From Thermoplasmatales archaeon (lineage in GTDB: Archaea; Thermoplasmatota; Thermoplasmata; Thermoplasmatales; Thermoplasmataceae), in contig CP060531.1 in assembly GCA_016806715.1 (NCBI GenBank), positions 248,001 through 312,000 on the forward strand: a stretch of 64,000 nucleotides of DNA, written 5' to 3'. The notes beneath the pieces were generated by a model, which was given only the letters and a program-made list of their open reading frames with translations, searched no databases and had not been told where the DNA came from. Made by a program: the position numbers and the translations under genes. Below, piece after piece: positions 1 through 6,120 of this stretch. How positions within the stretch are numbered: the first letter of the stretch is position 1; each line of letters starts with the position of its first letter.

Positions 1-531
1 CATACACAGTCATTATCGACAGTGAAGAATGAGAAATACAGAGAAGTTCCTTTATTCCCAAGCGTCAAGGATGCATTCCAGAAGTATCTCACATTCAGGC
101 AGGCTTTGATTGAGAAGACCAACAAAAACACCAGGTCATTGATGGTAACTCAATATGGAAAACCCGTAACGGATATTGGAGGCCATAACATCATTGACAG
201 GATCGCAAAGAGAGCTGGCATCCCATTTTCGCCACACAGGGCAAGGAGATTCTATGGGGGATATCTGTGGGAAAATGGTCTGAAGCCTGAGCTTATTCAG
301 CAACTCCTAGGTCATGAAAGCGTCGGAACCACAATGATTTTCATTCAGGCAGATGCTGAAGACGCATTTTCAGAGGTTAGAAAATACATGAAGAAACTGG
401 ATTTTAGAGTGCCCCAGGGAAAGGTGGTGAAAGAAATGGTCTGTTACAACCTGAACTACATTGTATGCTCCGGTCGGGCGTTAGACACCATGATGCACTT
501 CTCGGATGAACACCATGTTACCCCTGGGTGA
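1..531 (+). CDS. Tyrosine recombinase (integrase), C-terminal part, cut by window start
   Basis: The reading frame is open from base 1, so the N-terminal part lies outside the window. What remains is the second half of a tyrosine recombinase catalytic domain: a KNEKYREVPL strand (Lys region), the HRAR box II, and LLGHESVGTTMIF where the last catalytic motif should be. In the usual motif (LGH..ISTTQIYTHV) the nucleophile is Tyr; here the aligned residue is Phe, so the domain may be inactive. The last residues (CSGRA) are encoded by a fragment matching the 3' end of tRNA-Glu, which marks an attachment-site core. A second, shorter copy of this 3' end lies at 3501-3743. Belongs to the mobile-element debris at the tRNA-Glu gene. 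Confidence 0.75.
   Translation, partial: HTQSLSTVKNEKYREVPLFPSVKDAFQKYLTFRQALIEKTNKNTRSLMVTQYGKPVTDIGGHNIIDRIAKRAGIPFSPHRARRFYGGYLWENGLKPELIQQLLGHESVGTTMIFIQADAEDAFSEVRKYMKKLDFRVPQGKVVKEMVCYNLNYIVCSGRALDTMMHFSDEHHVTPG
271..478 (+). repeat. 208-bp direct repeat, left copy (integrase 3' end plus tRNA-Glu core)
   Basis: Matches 3501-3708 at a constant offset of 3230 bp with about a dozen mismatches and no gaps by eye. It covers the last third of the integrase gene and stops after gctccggtcggg, which is the acceptor/T-arm end of the tRNA-Glu gene at 3696-3770. This is the arrangement expected of attL/attR copies bounding an integrated segment of about 3.2 kb. Confidence 0.85.
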
Positions 532-973
532 AGCAGAAAAAAAGGCTTTTCTTTTACAATTTTGGAAAAAGAGTAAACTCGAACCACTGCCTGATGAAGT
601 TAGTTCATTGTTAGAGTTCTTCTTGGAGGAGAGCATAACATTTGGCAATACCGGTATGAATTCGTTAGAAGTTGCCGCATTAGCGGCCGTGTTTGCAGTA
701 ACAGATGCACTGGAGACAAATGATTTGATAAACCACCCAAATGGCCCCTCCTTTACCATGTACGATGAGTTTGGCGTTGATTTCACCAATACGCCTGCCT
801 GGGAATTTTGGGTAAGGCCACCGAACATTGGCTTTTATGGGGAATTTGGAGTCGAGGTGGGGATATCTTATAGCGGCGCGGGAGCTAATTTCTACTACCC
901 TGCGATAACAAGCTATTTGATTCCAGAGACACACACAACTTTCATGCCGTATTATCAACCGCCGTGGTATTGA
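506..973 (+). CDS. Hypothetical protein, 155 aa
   Basis: I do not recognise this protein. It begins just after the left attachment-like repeat. The translation is protein-like: a charged amphipathic N-terminal third (residues 1-45), an Ala-rich segment near residues 55-70, and a Gly/Tyr/Pro/aromatic-rich C-terminal half ending PYYQPPWY. An internal ATG at 515 is an alternative start, and no clear ribosome-binding site is seen. Two overlapping antisense frames are open as well, but their translations look random. It is probably cargo of the integrated element, and could also be a decayed gene fragment. Confidence 0.45.
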   Translation: MNTMLPLGEAEKKAFLLQFWKKSKLEPLPDEVSSLLEFFLEESITFGNTGMNSLEVAALAAVFAVTDALETNDLINHPNGPSFTMYDEFGVDFTNTPAWEFWVRPPNIGFYGEFGVEVGISYSGAGANFYYPAITSYLIPETHTTFMPYYQPPWY

Positions 974-1025
974 TGCTCTCTCCATTCTTTGAAACCAATA
1001 TTTTTTATATTTTTCTTAAGTATGT

Positions 1026-1033
1026 GAGGTGGG
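1026..1033 (+). promoter_or_regulatory. Strong Shine-Dalgarno before the small membrane protein gene
   Basis: The motif gaggtggg lies 6 bases upstream of the ATG at 1040 and is repeated identically before the ATG at 1978 (about 1964-1971). A TATA-like tttttatatttt lies about 25 bases further upstream. This supports the chosen starts for both paralogues. Confidence 0.6.
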
Positions 1034-1039
1034 AATAGA

Positions 1040-1558
1040 ATGTGCCTTCGAAAAGTTGGGTATCTTGTTATTGTAATCGGAATAGCTCTTGCTTTTTCGG
1101 GGGTTATGGTAAATCCAAATTTTCACAGTACTCCATCGACCACATTTTTGACTCCCAAATACACTGAATACAAGGAAGGATTCTACGAAACGCCCATCCC
1201 GTCTAATATGACAACACAAACCACAGACATCATGGTGGGTTTAAAAACTCTAGATAATGGTTCTCCGAATGTTTCCTTACTGGTCCCCATGAAATATCTC
1301 TCAAAAATAAATTCTACCAATATACGACAGTATGGTATAAATGAGTCAAGTAATGATTCAGCAGATGTGTGGTTCAACAATGTTCCAGCGGGCACTTATG
1401 CACTGGTCGAGTCTCAAAATGACTCATTAGTTGTCGTAGCATCACCTCAGATTCCGCTAGAACTCGGAGGCATCCTCACATTTGTAGGGGCGGCTTTGAT
1501 TGTATCTGGATTTGTTATCACTATACTTTCCGTTGCAATCAGGAGAAGAAATAGATAG
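1040..1558 (+). CDS. Small secreted/membrane-anchored protein, paralogue A (172 aa)
   Basis: Not a family I recognise. The protein has an N-terminal hydrophobic segment (residues 7-27, after MCLRKV), an extracellular-looking Ser/Thr/Asn-rich middle domain with many N-x-S/T sequons, and a C-terminal hydrophobic helix (about 140-165) closed by a basic RRRNR tail. This looks like a two-TM protein with an outside domain. It is the first of two tandem paralogues (partner 1978-2505, roughly 55-60% identical by eye); conserved stretches include the N-terminal LRKV, GFYET.IPSNMT, NVSLLVP and the C-terminal helix. It sits inside integrative-element debris at tRNA-Glu. The start is supported by a gaggtggg ribosome-binding site. 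Confidence 0.7.
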   Translation: MCLRKVGYLVIVIGIALAFSGVMVNPNFHSTPSTTFLTPKYTEYKEGFYETPIPSNMTTQTTDIMVGLKTLDNGSPNVSLLVPMKYLSKINSTNIRQYGINESSNDSADVWFNNVPAGTYALVESQNDSLVVVASPQIPLELGGILTFVGAALIVSGFVITILSVAIRRRNR

Positions 1559-1714
1559 GAGAGATAATAAAACAGAAGACATGCAAACAGGAATTTTTGC
1601 AAACATTTTCGTCTTTCCTTTTGAGCTGCAACAAGTTAATTTTTTTGGTAAAACTTAACGCCCTTTATATACATACAATCAGATTTTCAAATGTCAGTAT
1701 ATAAGGGACCATAA

Positions 1715-1937
1715 AAAACCATTAAGTCTTGACATAAACTTAACAGGCATTTTGAGAGCCATTGCAAGATCATCAGGAAAATTTTAAGCCAGGATCCTGA
1801 GGCCATCTGAGTGGGAAACACTGAGAGATAACCTGGACATTAACATGAAAAGGATATGCACATCTCTCCTGATAACTGGAATGAGGTATGCTGAATTGCA
1901 GAGATTCAGGGAGAATCCTGATTGGTTGAATGGAAGA
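1715..1937 (+). repeat. 223-bp repeat, copy 1 (integrase 5' fragment)
   Basis: Identical by eye to 2655-2877 at a constant offset of 940 bp. It includes the leader (cattaagtcttgacataaac) and the coding start of the recombinase up to a point after the box I motif GMRYAEL. In this copy the gene is truncated at 1937. Confidence 0.9.
1788..1937 (+). pseudogene. Truncated integrase N-terminal catalytic fragment
   Basis: Reading from 1788, the frame gives ARILRPSEWETLRDNLD followed by MKRICTSLLITGMRYAEL, i.e. the start of a tyrosine recombinase catalytic domain with the box I Arg (GMRYAEL, compare TGLRISEL). An in-frame TAA at 1785-1787 precedes it. The gene stops abruptly at 1937, where the sequence switches to the leader of the next small membrane protein, so only about 50 codons remain. 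A longer copy is at 2728-3252. Confidence 0.75.
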
Positions 1938-1977
1938 ATTTTTTATATTTTTCTTAAGTATGTGAGGTGGGAATAGA

Positions 1978-2505
1978 ATGCACCTTCGAAAAGTTTGGTA
2001 TTTCGTTATTGTTGTTGGCATAGTTCTCGTTGTTTCCGGGGTCGCAATAAACCCGTATTTTCATAACATCTCCTCCAGTACGATTACAACTGCAAAATTC
2101 TCGCAATTAACTCATTATGACAATGGATTTTATGAAACAATTATTCCATCGAATATGACAGCACAGATCACAAGTATAGATGTGGCAGTGAATCCAACTT
2201 CGAACGGACCAGGTAACGTATCTTTATTAGTTCCAGTTAAAGATCTTTCTAGTCTAAACTACTCAAATGTACAAAAGCTTGGAATAAAGCCCTCAAACAA
2301 TGATTCGGCGGATATATATTTCAATAGCGTCCCCGTAGGTTCGTATGCATTCGTTGAATCACAAAACAATTCGCTGGGTATGAGTATTGTACCGGAGATA
2401 CCTTTGGACATTGGAGGCACACTTACATTTGTTGGAACAGCTTTGATCCTTTCAGGTTTTGTTATCATCATTCTTTCATTTGCCATTGGGAGAAGAAATG
2501 GATAG
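1978..2505 (+). CDS. Small secreted/membrane-anchored protein, paralogue B (175 aa)
   Basis: Tandem paralogue of the 172-aa protein at 1040-1558, with the same architecture: N-terminal TM (residues 7-27), N-glycosylation-like Asn/Ser/Thr-rich extracellular domain, C-terminal TM (about 143-168) and a basic tail (RRNG). The sequences diverge mostly in the first 60 residues of the outside domain and around residues 70-100. The start codon follows a gaggtggg ribosome-binding site identical to that of paralogue A. Function unknown. Its position between two recombinase fragments suggests it is element cargo, possibly a surface or exclusion-type protein, but that is only inference. Confidence 0.7.
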   Translation: MHLRKVWYFVIVVGIVLVVSGVAINPYFHNISSSTITTAKFSQLTHYDNGFYETIIPSNMTAQITSIDVAVNPTSNGPGNVSLLVPVKDLSSLNYSNVQKLGIKPSNNDSADIYFNSVPVGSYAFVESQNNSLGMSIVPEIPLDIGGTLTFVGTALILSGFVIIILSFAIGRRNG

Positions 2506-2654
2506 AAGGAGGTAATAAGACAAGAAGAAATCCTGAAGCGTTCCTAAATTACAATTCTTTTCTAAATCGTTGTTAACTTTTAAGCTAAAACTTAACACCC
2601 TTTATATATAGCTATCTTTATGTTTTCAAAGGCCAGTATATAAACAGACAGAGA

Positions 2655-2877
2655 AAAACCATTAAGTCTTGACATAAACTTAACAGGCATTTTGAGAGCC
2701 ATTGCAAGATCATCAGGAAAATTTTAAGCCAGGATCCTGAGGCCATCTGAGTGGGAAACACTGAGAGATAACCTGGACATTAACATGAAAAGGATATGCA
2801 CATCTCTCCTGATAACTGGAATGAGGTATGCTGAATTGCAGAGATTCAGGGAGAATCCTGATTGGTTGAATGGAAGA
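2655..2877 (+). repeat. 223-bp repeat, copy 2 (integrase 5' region)
   Basis: Second copy of 1715-1937, identical by eye. Here it continues into the rest of the integrase gene rather than being truncated. Confidence 0.9.
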
Positions 2878-3252
2878 TTCATTTACCTTCCTCAAGGGTC
2901 CATGATGAAAGTCATGGCAAAACAGAAAGAGAGGGCCTTAAGGTTAAGTGATATCGGCAAAACACTAATTTCTGGCTTATTTCAGGCTCCGCATCCATTG
3001 CCGGGACTTCCTGCATTTGACATGAAGTTGAGACGGCTATCAAAAAGGATCCTTGACGGTCAACCGGCCAACAATAAGACTTTCAGGAAGACCGGGGAAT
3101 CCTGGTTAGTGTTTTACTATCCTGACAAAGCTTTGCAGATTGCTTTGAGTCAGGGTCATACAACAGTGACGCAGTATGAACACTATCTCAATATCCTCAT
3201 TGAAGAATATGATCGCAAGGAAATGAGAAAATGGGTTGAGGGATGGATTTGA
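2785..3252 (+). CDS. Tyrosine recombinase/integrase catalytic domain, 5'-truncated (155 aa from ATG)
   Basis: The translation holds a tyrosine recombinase catalytic domain: box I Arg in GMRYAEL (residues 12-18), a Lys-bearing KQKERALRL strand (about 47-55), an Arg in the box II position (TFRK, where the usual His is replaced by Lys), and QGHTTVTQYEHYL with the final His and Tyr(s) (about 130-142). Homologous reading continues upstream to 2728 (ARILRPSEWETL) but is cut by a TAA at 2725-2727, so the ATG at 2785 is probably not the ancestral start and the N-terminal DNA-binding domain is missing. This differs from the integrase at 1-531. It may be a remnant or a catalytic-domain-only protein. 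Confidence 0.65.
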   Translation: MKRICTSLLITGMRYAELQRFRENPDWLNGRFIYLPQGSMMKVMAKQKERALRLSDIGKTLISGLFQAPHPLPGLPAFDMKLRRLSKRILDGQPANNKTFRKTGESWLVFYYPDKALQIALSQGHTTVTQYEHYLNILIEEYDRKEMRKWVEGWI

Positions 3253-3322
3253 AAGAGAGAATACCCGATTCTGAGTTTAATAGCAATGTAAGAAATGCCC
3301 TGCAGCCGTTAATAGGTAAAAA

Positions 3323-3520
3323 TTGAAAGTAACTGTTAGAATAAACAAAAATAGAGAGTTGAAAACCTATGAAGGCACGCTCCAATCAGTAAATGACTAT
3401 ATATTTACTCTGAAAGATGATTATGGAAATGGAAGGTTTCTCGAGTTCGAGCTCATGGATATTCATTATTATGGATTACCTTATGAAAAAGAACCCTATG
3501 GAAAATGGCCTAGAGCCTGA
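3323..3520 (+). CDS. Small hypothetical protein (65 aa)
   Basis: TTG start at 3323; the protein is KVTVRINKNRELKTYEGTL... with alternating beta-strand-like segments and an acidic/aromatic C-terminus. No family recognised. The final ~7 codons overlap the repeat with the integrase copy at 271-478, so the natural C-terminus may have been replaced by recombination. No good ribosome-binding site. Possibly the damaged end of a small element gene. Confidence 0.35.
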   Translation: MKVTVRINKNRELKTYEGTLQSVNDYIFTLKDDYGNGRFLEFELMDIHYYGLPYEKEPYGKWPRA

Positions 3521-3708
3521 ATTTATTCAGCAACTCCTAGGTCATGAAAGCGTCGGAACCACAATGATTTTCATTCAGGCAGATGCTGAAGACGCATTTT
3601 CAGAGGTTAGAAAATACATGAAGAAACTGGATTATAGAGTGCCCCAGGGAAAGGGGGTGAAAGAAATGGTCGGTTACAACTTGGACTACATTCTATGCTC
3701 CGGTCGGG
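3501..3708 (+). repeat. 208-bp direct repeat, right copy
   Basis: Partner of 271-478 (offset 3230 bp). It covers the integrase 3' end and runs into the 3' end of tRNA-Glu at 3697-3708. Unlike the left copy, it is contiguous with the complete tRNA gene. Confidence 0.85.
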
Positions 3709-3743
3709 ATTTGGACCCGAGTCGAGGGATTGAGAGTCCCTAA
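3501..3743 (+). pseudogene. Integrase C-terminal fragment, second copy, ending inside tRNA-Glu
   Basis: The frame (open from 3417 but recognisable from 3501) encodes EFIQQLLGHESVGTTMIF and the following ADAEDAFSEVRKYMKKL region, nearly identical to the C-terminus of the gene at 1-531. As in that copy, the expected nucleophilic Tyr is Phe. The last ~15 codons are read antisense through the tRNA-Glu gene (CSGRDLDPSRG). The upstream boundary is fused to an unrelated small ORF, so this is a recombination remnant rather than a working gene. Confidence 0.75.
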
Positions 3744-3770
3744 TGCTTGACCTGGCTACACTACCGGAGC
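3696..3770 (-). tRNA. tRNA-Glu (anticodon CTC)
   Basis: On the minus strand the sequence folds as a cloverleaf: acceptor GCTCCGG/CCGGAGC (7 bp), D region GTGTAGCCAGGTCAAGCA, anticodon stem AGGGA/TCCCT with loop CTCTCAA (anticodon CTC), T stem TCGGG/CCCGA, discriminator A. The T loop reads TCCAAAT rather than TTCAAAT, so the usual T at position 55 is C. CCA is not encoded. The 3' end is the attachment target of the neighbouring integrase remnants, whose 3' end overlaps it antisense. Confidence 0.85.
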
Positions 3771-3926
3771 TTGCATTGCAGATTCCTAGGTTTAATTTAT
3801 TACTTTTGATAATTGCGAGGGGATTGTCGGTTTCTAAAAAATCCGGATGCTACCATTACACAAAACTCCATAAAATTATAAATGAATTCCGGGTAGACTG
3901 CATTACCTATTGTTCCAGTTTTAGTA

Positions 3927-4091
3927 TTAAATGGGCCAGAAAACCTTGGCGAGCTCAACGACCACTGCTATGGCAATACCAATGTAGATTACCAGTTTTG
4001 GGTCCAGGGCCGGGCCAGTTATTTCCTCTTCATCAAAGTATCTTATAAGACCTGCTCCAGACTGAAAACCTTCTCCCTTCTTCTCGGCCAT
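3927..4091 (-). CDS. secG: Preprotein translocase subunit Sec61beta/SecG (54 aa)
   Basis: Short gene found by translating the minus strand from the ATG at 4091. The protein starts MAEKKGEGFQSGAGLIRYF, continues with an acidic DEEEITGP stretch and PKLVIYIGIAIA, then a single C-terminal hydrophobic helix (about residues 32-48) before FWPI. The pattern (basic/polar N-terminus, SGAGLIRYFDEEE, P..DPK, one TM helix) is the archaeal Sec61beta signature and the length is normal for the family. It is the peripheral beta subunit of the SecYE channel, inserted in the cytoplasmic membrane with N-terminus inside. It is transcribed alone, next to and divergent from the signal peptidase gene, so two secretion genes share one intergenic region. 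Confidence 0.9.
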   Translation of the reverse strand: MAEKKGEGFQSGAGLIRYFDEEEITGPALDPKLVIYIGIAIAVVVELAKVFWPI

Positions 4092-4203
4092 TTGATTACT
4101 ATTGATTTTACTGATTTAAGCTTTTGTGTCGCATATGCATTCATCTTTTATGGCTTTGACCGGGTAATAAAATTGATGATGTGTTAAAAAGAAATGACAT
4201 GGC

Positions 4204-4213
4204 ATTATATATT
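4204..4213 (+). promoter_or_regulatory. TATA-like box of signal peptidase gene
   Basis: The sequence ttatatatta is centred about 29 bases upstream of the TTG start at 4238, which fits a leaderless or nearly leaderless archaeal transcript. Confidence 0.45.
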
Positions 4214-4237
4214 AAAAAAAAATTCCAGTAAGTTAAA

Positions 4238-5023
4238 TTGAAAAGAACTGACCAGATCTGGATTGCGGTGTTTGCTATCATACTTGTTTCGTTTGCAGGA
4301 GTAACTGTATATTCAGGCATGTGGCCTCCAGTCAGCGTGGTCGAATCCGGCAGCATGCAGCATTCAGATACATGGATGGCAGGAACCATAAACACTGGCG
4401 ACATAGTCTTTGTCAAGAAGGTGACTGATGCACCGAACCAGGTTGTTACTTATCTCCAGGGCAACAGCACCGGTTACTCAACCTACAGTGAATATGGAAG
4501 TGTCATCCTGTACAGGTCATCATCTGGAGCGGTCATCATCCACAGGGCGATGTTCTATCTCACCTGGCATGGAAGCAACCCTGTGGTGGTTGGCTATGAC
4601 AACCAGTCATGGGTCAAGGTTACGCAGGATTATGTTCTCATGAAAAATGTGGGATATTCGCACAGGAACCTGGTAGTTTACGTTTCGGGAATGGTAGGGG
4701 AAAGCGGATACATAACAGTGGGCGATCACAATCTGGCTTTATCATCCATTTACAATTCCACTCTAAACGCGTACGTTGCAGCTGACCAGAACATTGGCAT
4801 CACAGATCAGCCTGTACCCGCATCACATGTAATAGCCGTTGCCTATGGGGAGATCCCCTGGTTTGGGCTGATAAAACTCAACGTGCTGAGGGCATACGGC
4901 GAATGGCCCTATTACAAAGATGTTCCACAGAACAGTTACCTGTACCTTGATCTTTCCAGTGCCCTAATAGTTGCTGCAATAGTCATCCCTTACGCATACG
5001 CAAAGTACAGAAAGGGGAAATGA
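4238..5023 (+). CDS. Signal peptidase I, archaeal/ER type (S26B), 261 aa
   Basis: Membrane serine protease that removes signal peptides from secreted proteins. Residues 6-27 form an N-terminal TM helix, followed by the catalytic SGSM motif (Ser39), a His-containing IIHRAMF motif (His102, the His of the ER/archaeal Ser-His-Asp type rather than the bacterial Ser-Lys type) and GDHN (Asp163). A second TM helix lies near the C-terminus (about 236-256) with a basic tail (YRKGK). The total length is on the long side for archaeal enzymes because of inserted Ser/Thr/Tyr-rich loops in the outside domain. Start taken as TTG at 4238, about 25-30 bases downstream of a TATA-like box. Convergent with the mevalonate-3-kinase gene, whose stop lies only 6 bases beyond. 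Confidence 0.88.
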   Translation: MKRTDQIWIAVFAIILVSFAGVTVYSGMWPPVSVVESGSMQHSDTWMAGTINTGDIVFVKKVTDAPNQVVTYLQGNSTGYSTYSEYGSVILYRSSSGAVIIHRAMFYLTWHGSNPVVVGYDNQSWVKVTQDYVLMKNVGYSHRNLVVYVSGMVGESGYITVGDHNLALSSIYNSTLNAYVAADQNIGITDQPVPASHVIAVAYGEIPWFGLIKLNVLRAYGEWPYYKDVPQNSYLYLDLSSALIVAAIVIPYAYAKYRKGK

Positions 5024-5029
5024 AGCTGA

Positions 5030-6013
5030 TCAGCAGGTTGAAGCCCCGCCCGCGACCTTGAGAGGAACAGCCTCAACATTATGTTTTCTGGCTATCTGCA
5101 TGACATCTGGTATGTTCTTTCTGTCCACGGGAACAAAGACGTTTGTACCGCCTGTCACTATGTAACTTGCCCAGAATTCATTGCGCGCCTTCACGATATC
5201 TTCGATAAGTGACCTCATAGCAGGTGATATGACCGTCACCCCTACGCTCTCAATCAGCCTGTGATACTCCTCAGTATCTTTCATTGCAAGATCGAAAATC
5301 CCCTTTATGTTCTTGTCTTCCGCCATGATCCTTAGTTCTTTTCCTTTCTTATCAGCACTTGCAACTCTTGCGTTATATGCAGGGCTCTTGACAATATTTT
5401 CATGTATATCGTCTGATGGACGCCTTGATGACGAAAATTTGCATCCGATAATGGCATAATCCCTGAACGCAGTCTCGTCAAGGAGTTTCTCCGTGAAACT
5501 TGGCTTGCCACTTCCCTCAGTCAGTGTCATTCCGCCATAGATACTTCTTCCAACACTCTCTGAAATCATCCGGAGTTCATTCTCCATTCCATATATTGAG
5601 AAATCATATGGGAGGATTTCTTCAAGGCACTTTCCAACAGCTGCAGCTGCTCCGTCAGAACTTCCAGAAATTATTGAGCGATTTGTCGATGAAAAGGAAA
5701 TCGTTTCCCCATGCTTCATACCAAGTTTATCAGTGATCTTACCAGAATACCTGTTGATTATGGAAAATGGTGACCTATTGTCGTTGCTGTCAGGTAATCT
5801 GGATCCGTTAAGGTAACCCGTCTGTTTCCGGTCGCTAACAAGAAACGTAGTTTCTACGCGTATCTTTTCCTCTATGCCAGTATATGCTATCCCTGCAGAT
5901 GTGTGGAGTGGATATCTGTGCGTCTTGTCCGATACTCCGCCCAGCAGTATGATGCCCATGGTGGGAAAGGCTATTGATGAGGAAACAACTCTGCCAAGGG
6001 TCTCATTTTCCAT
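5030..6013 (-). CDS. Mevalonate-3-kinase (GHMP/diphosphomevalonate-decarboxylase-like), 327 aa
   Basis: The translation closely resembles, from memory, the Thermoplasma acidophilum mevalonate-3-kinase (Ta1305): FPTMGIILLGGVSD near residues 16-29, PLHTSAGIAY (35-44), the phosphate-binding-like SGSSDGAAAAVG (116-127), SESVGRSIYGGMT (151-163), DTEEYH (246-251) and YIVTGGTNVFV (284-294). That enzyme phosphorylates mevalonate at O3 in the modified mevalonate route of Thermoplasmatales, preceding the 5-kinase and the bisphosphate decarboxylase. Length fits. It is monocistronic, and its promoter region is shared with the divergent glycine decarboxylase genes. A paralogous mevalonate-3,5-bisphosphate decarboxylase is the main alternative, but the motifs favour the kinase. 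Confidence 0.82.
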   Translation of the reverse strand: MENETLGRVVSSSIAFPTMGIILLGGVSDKTHRYPLHTSAGIAYTGIEEKIRVETTFLVSDRKQTGYLNGSRLPDSNDNRSPFSIINRYSGKITDKLGMKHGETISFSSTNRSIISGSSDGAAAAVGKCLEEILPYDFSIYGMENELRMISESVGRSIYGGMTLTEGSGKPSFTEKLLDETAFRDYAIIGCKFSSSRRPSDDIHENIVKSPAYNARVASADKKGKELRIMAEDKNIKGIFDLAMKDTEEYHRLIESVGVTVISPAMRSLIEDIVKARNEFWASYIVTGGTNVFVPVDRKNIPDVMQIARKHNVEAVPLKVAGGASTC

Positions 6014-6120
6014 GTTCTGGTCATATCTATTCCCTAATTTATTTTTGCTTGAAAGGTCGGAAAACTATTACTGACAAACCTAAAATAAGCACCTACGATG
6101 TCACGCCAGAGGTAGATATT

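Larger units (their letters stand above)
1003..2877 (+). repeat. Tandem duplication, two units of about 940 bp
   Basis: Each unit holds a promoter/RBS leader, a small two-TM protein gene and the 5' part of an integrase gene. The leaders before the two ATGs (1040 and 1978) share the segment ttttttatatttttcttaag followed by tatgtgaggtgggaatag. The first unit ends inside the integrase sequence at 1937, where it fuses directly to the leader of the second unit. The second unit continues into a longer integrase ORF. The two protein genes have diverged strongly, whereas the integrase fragments (1715-1937 and 2655-2877) look identical base for base. Confidence 0.85.

Noticed and set aside
481-985. 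Open minus-strand frames opposite the 155-aa ORF
   Set aside because: They overlap each other and the plus-strand frame, their translations look random, and there is no start context.
3743-4048. Plus-strand 101-codon frame
   Set aside because: It runs antisense through tRNA-Glu and the Sec61beta gene, both of which explain the sequence better.
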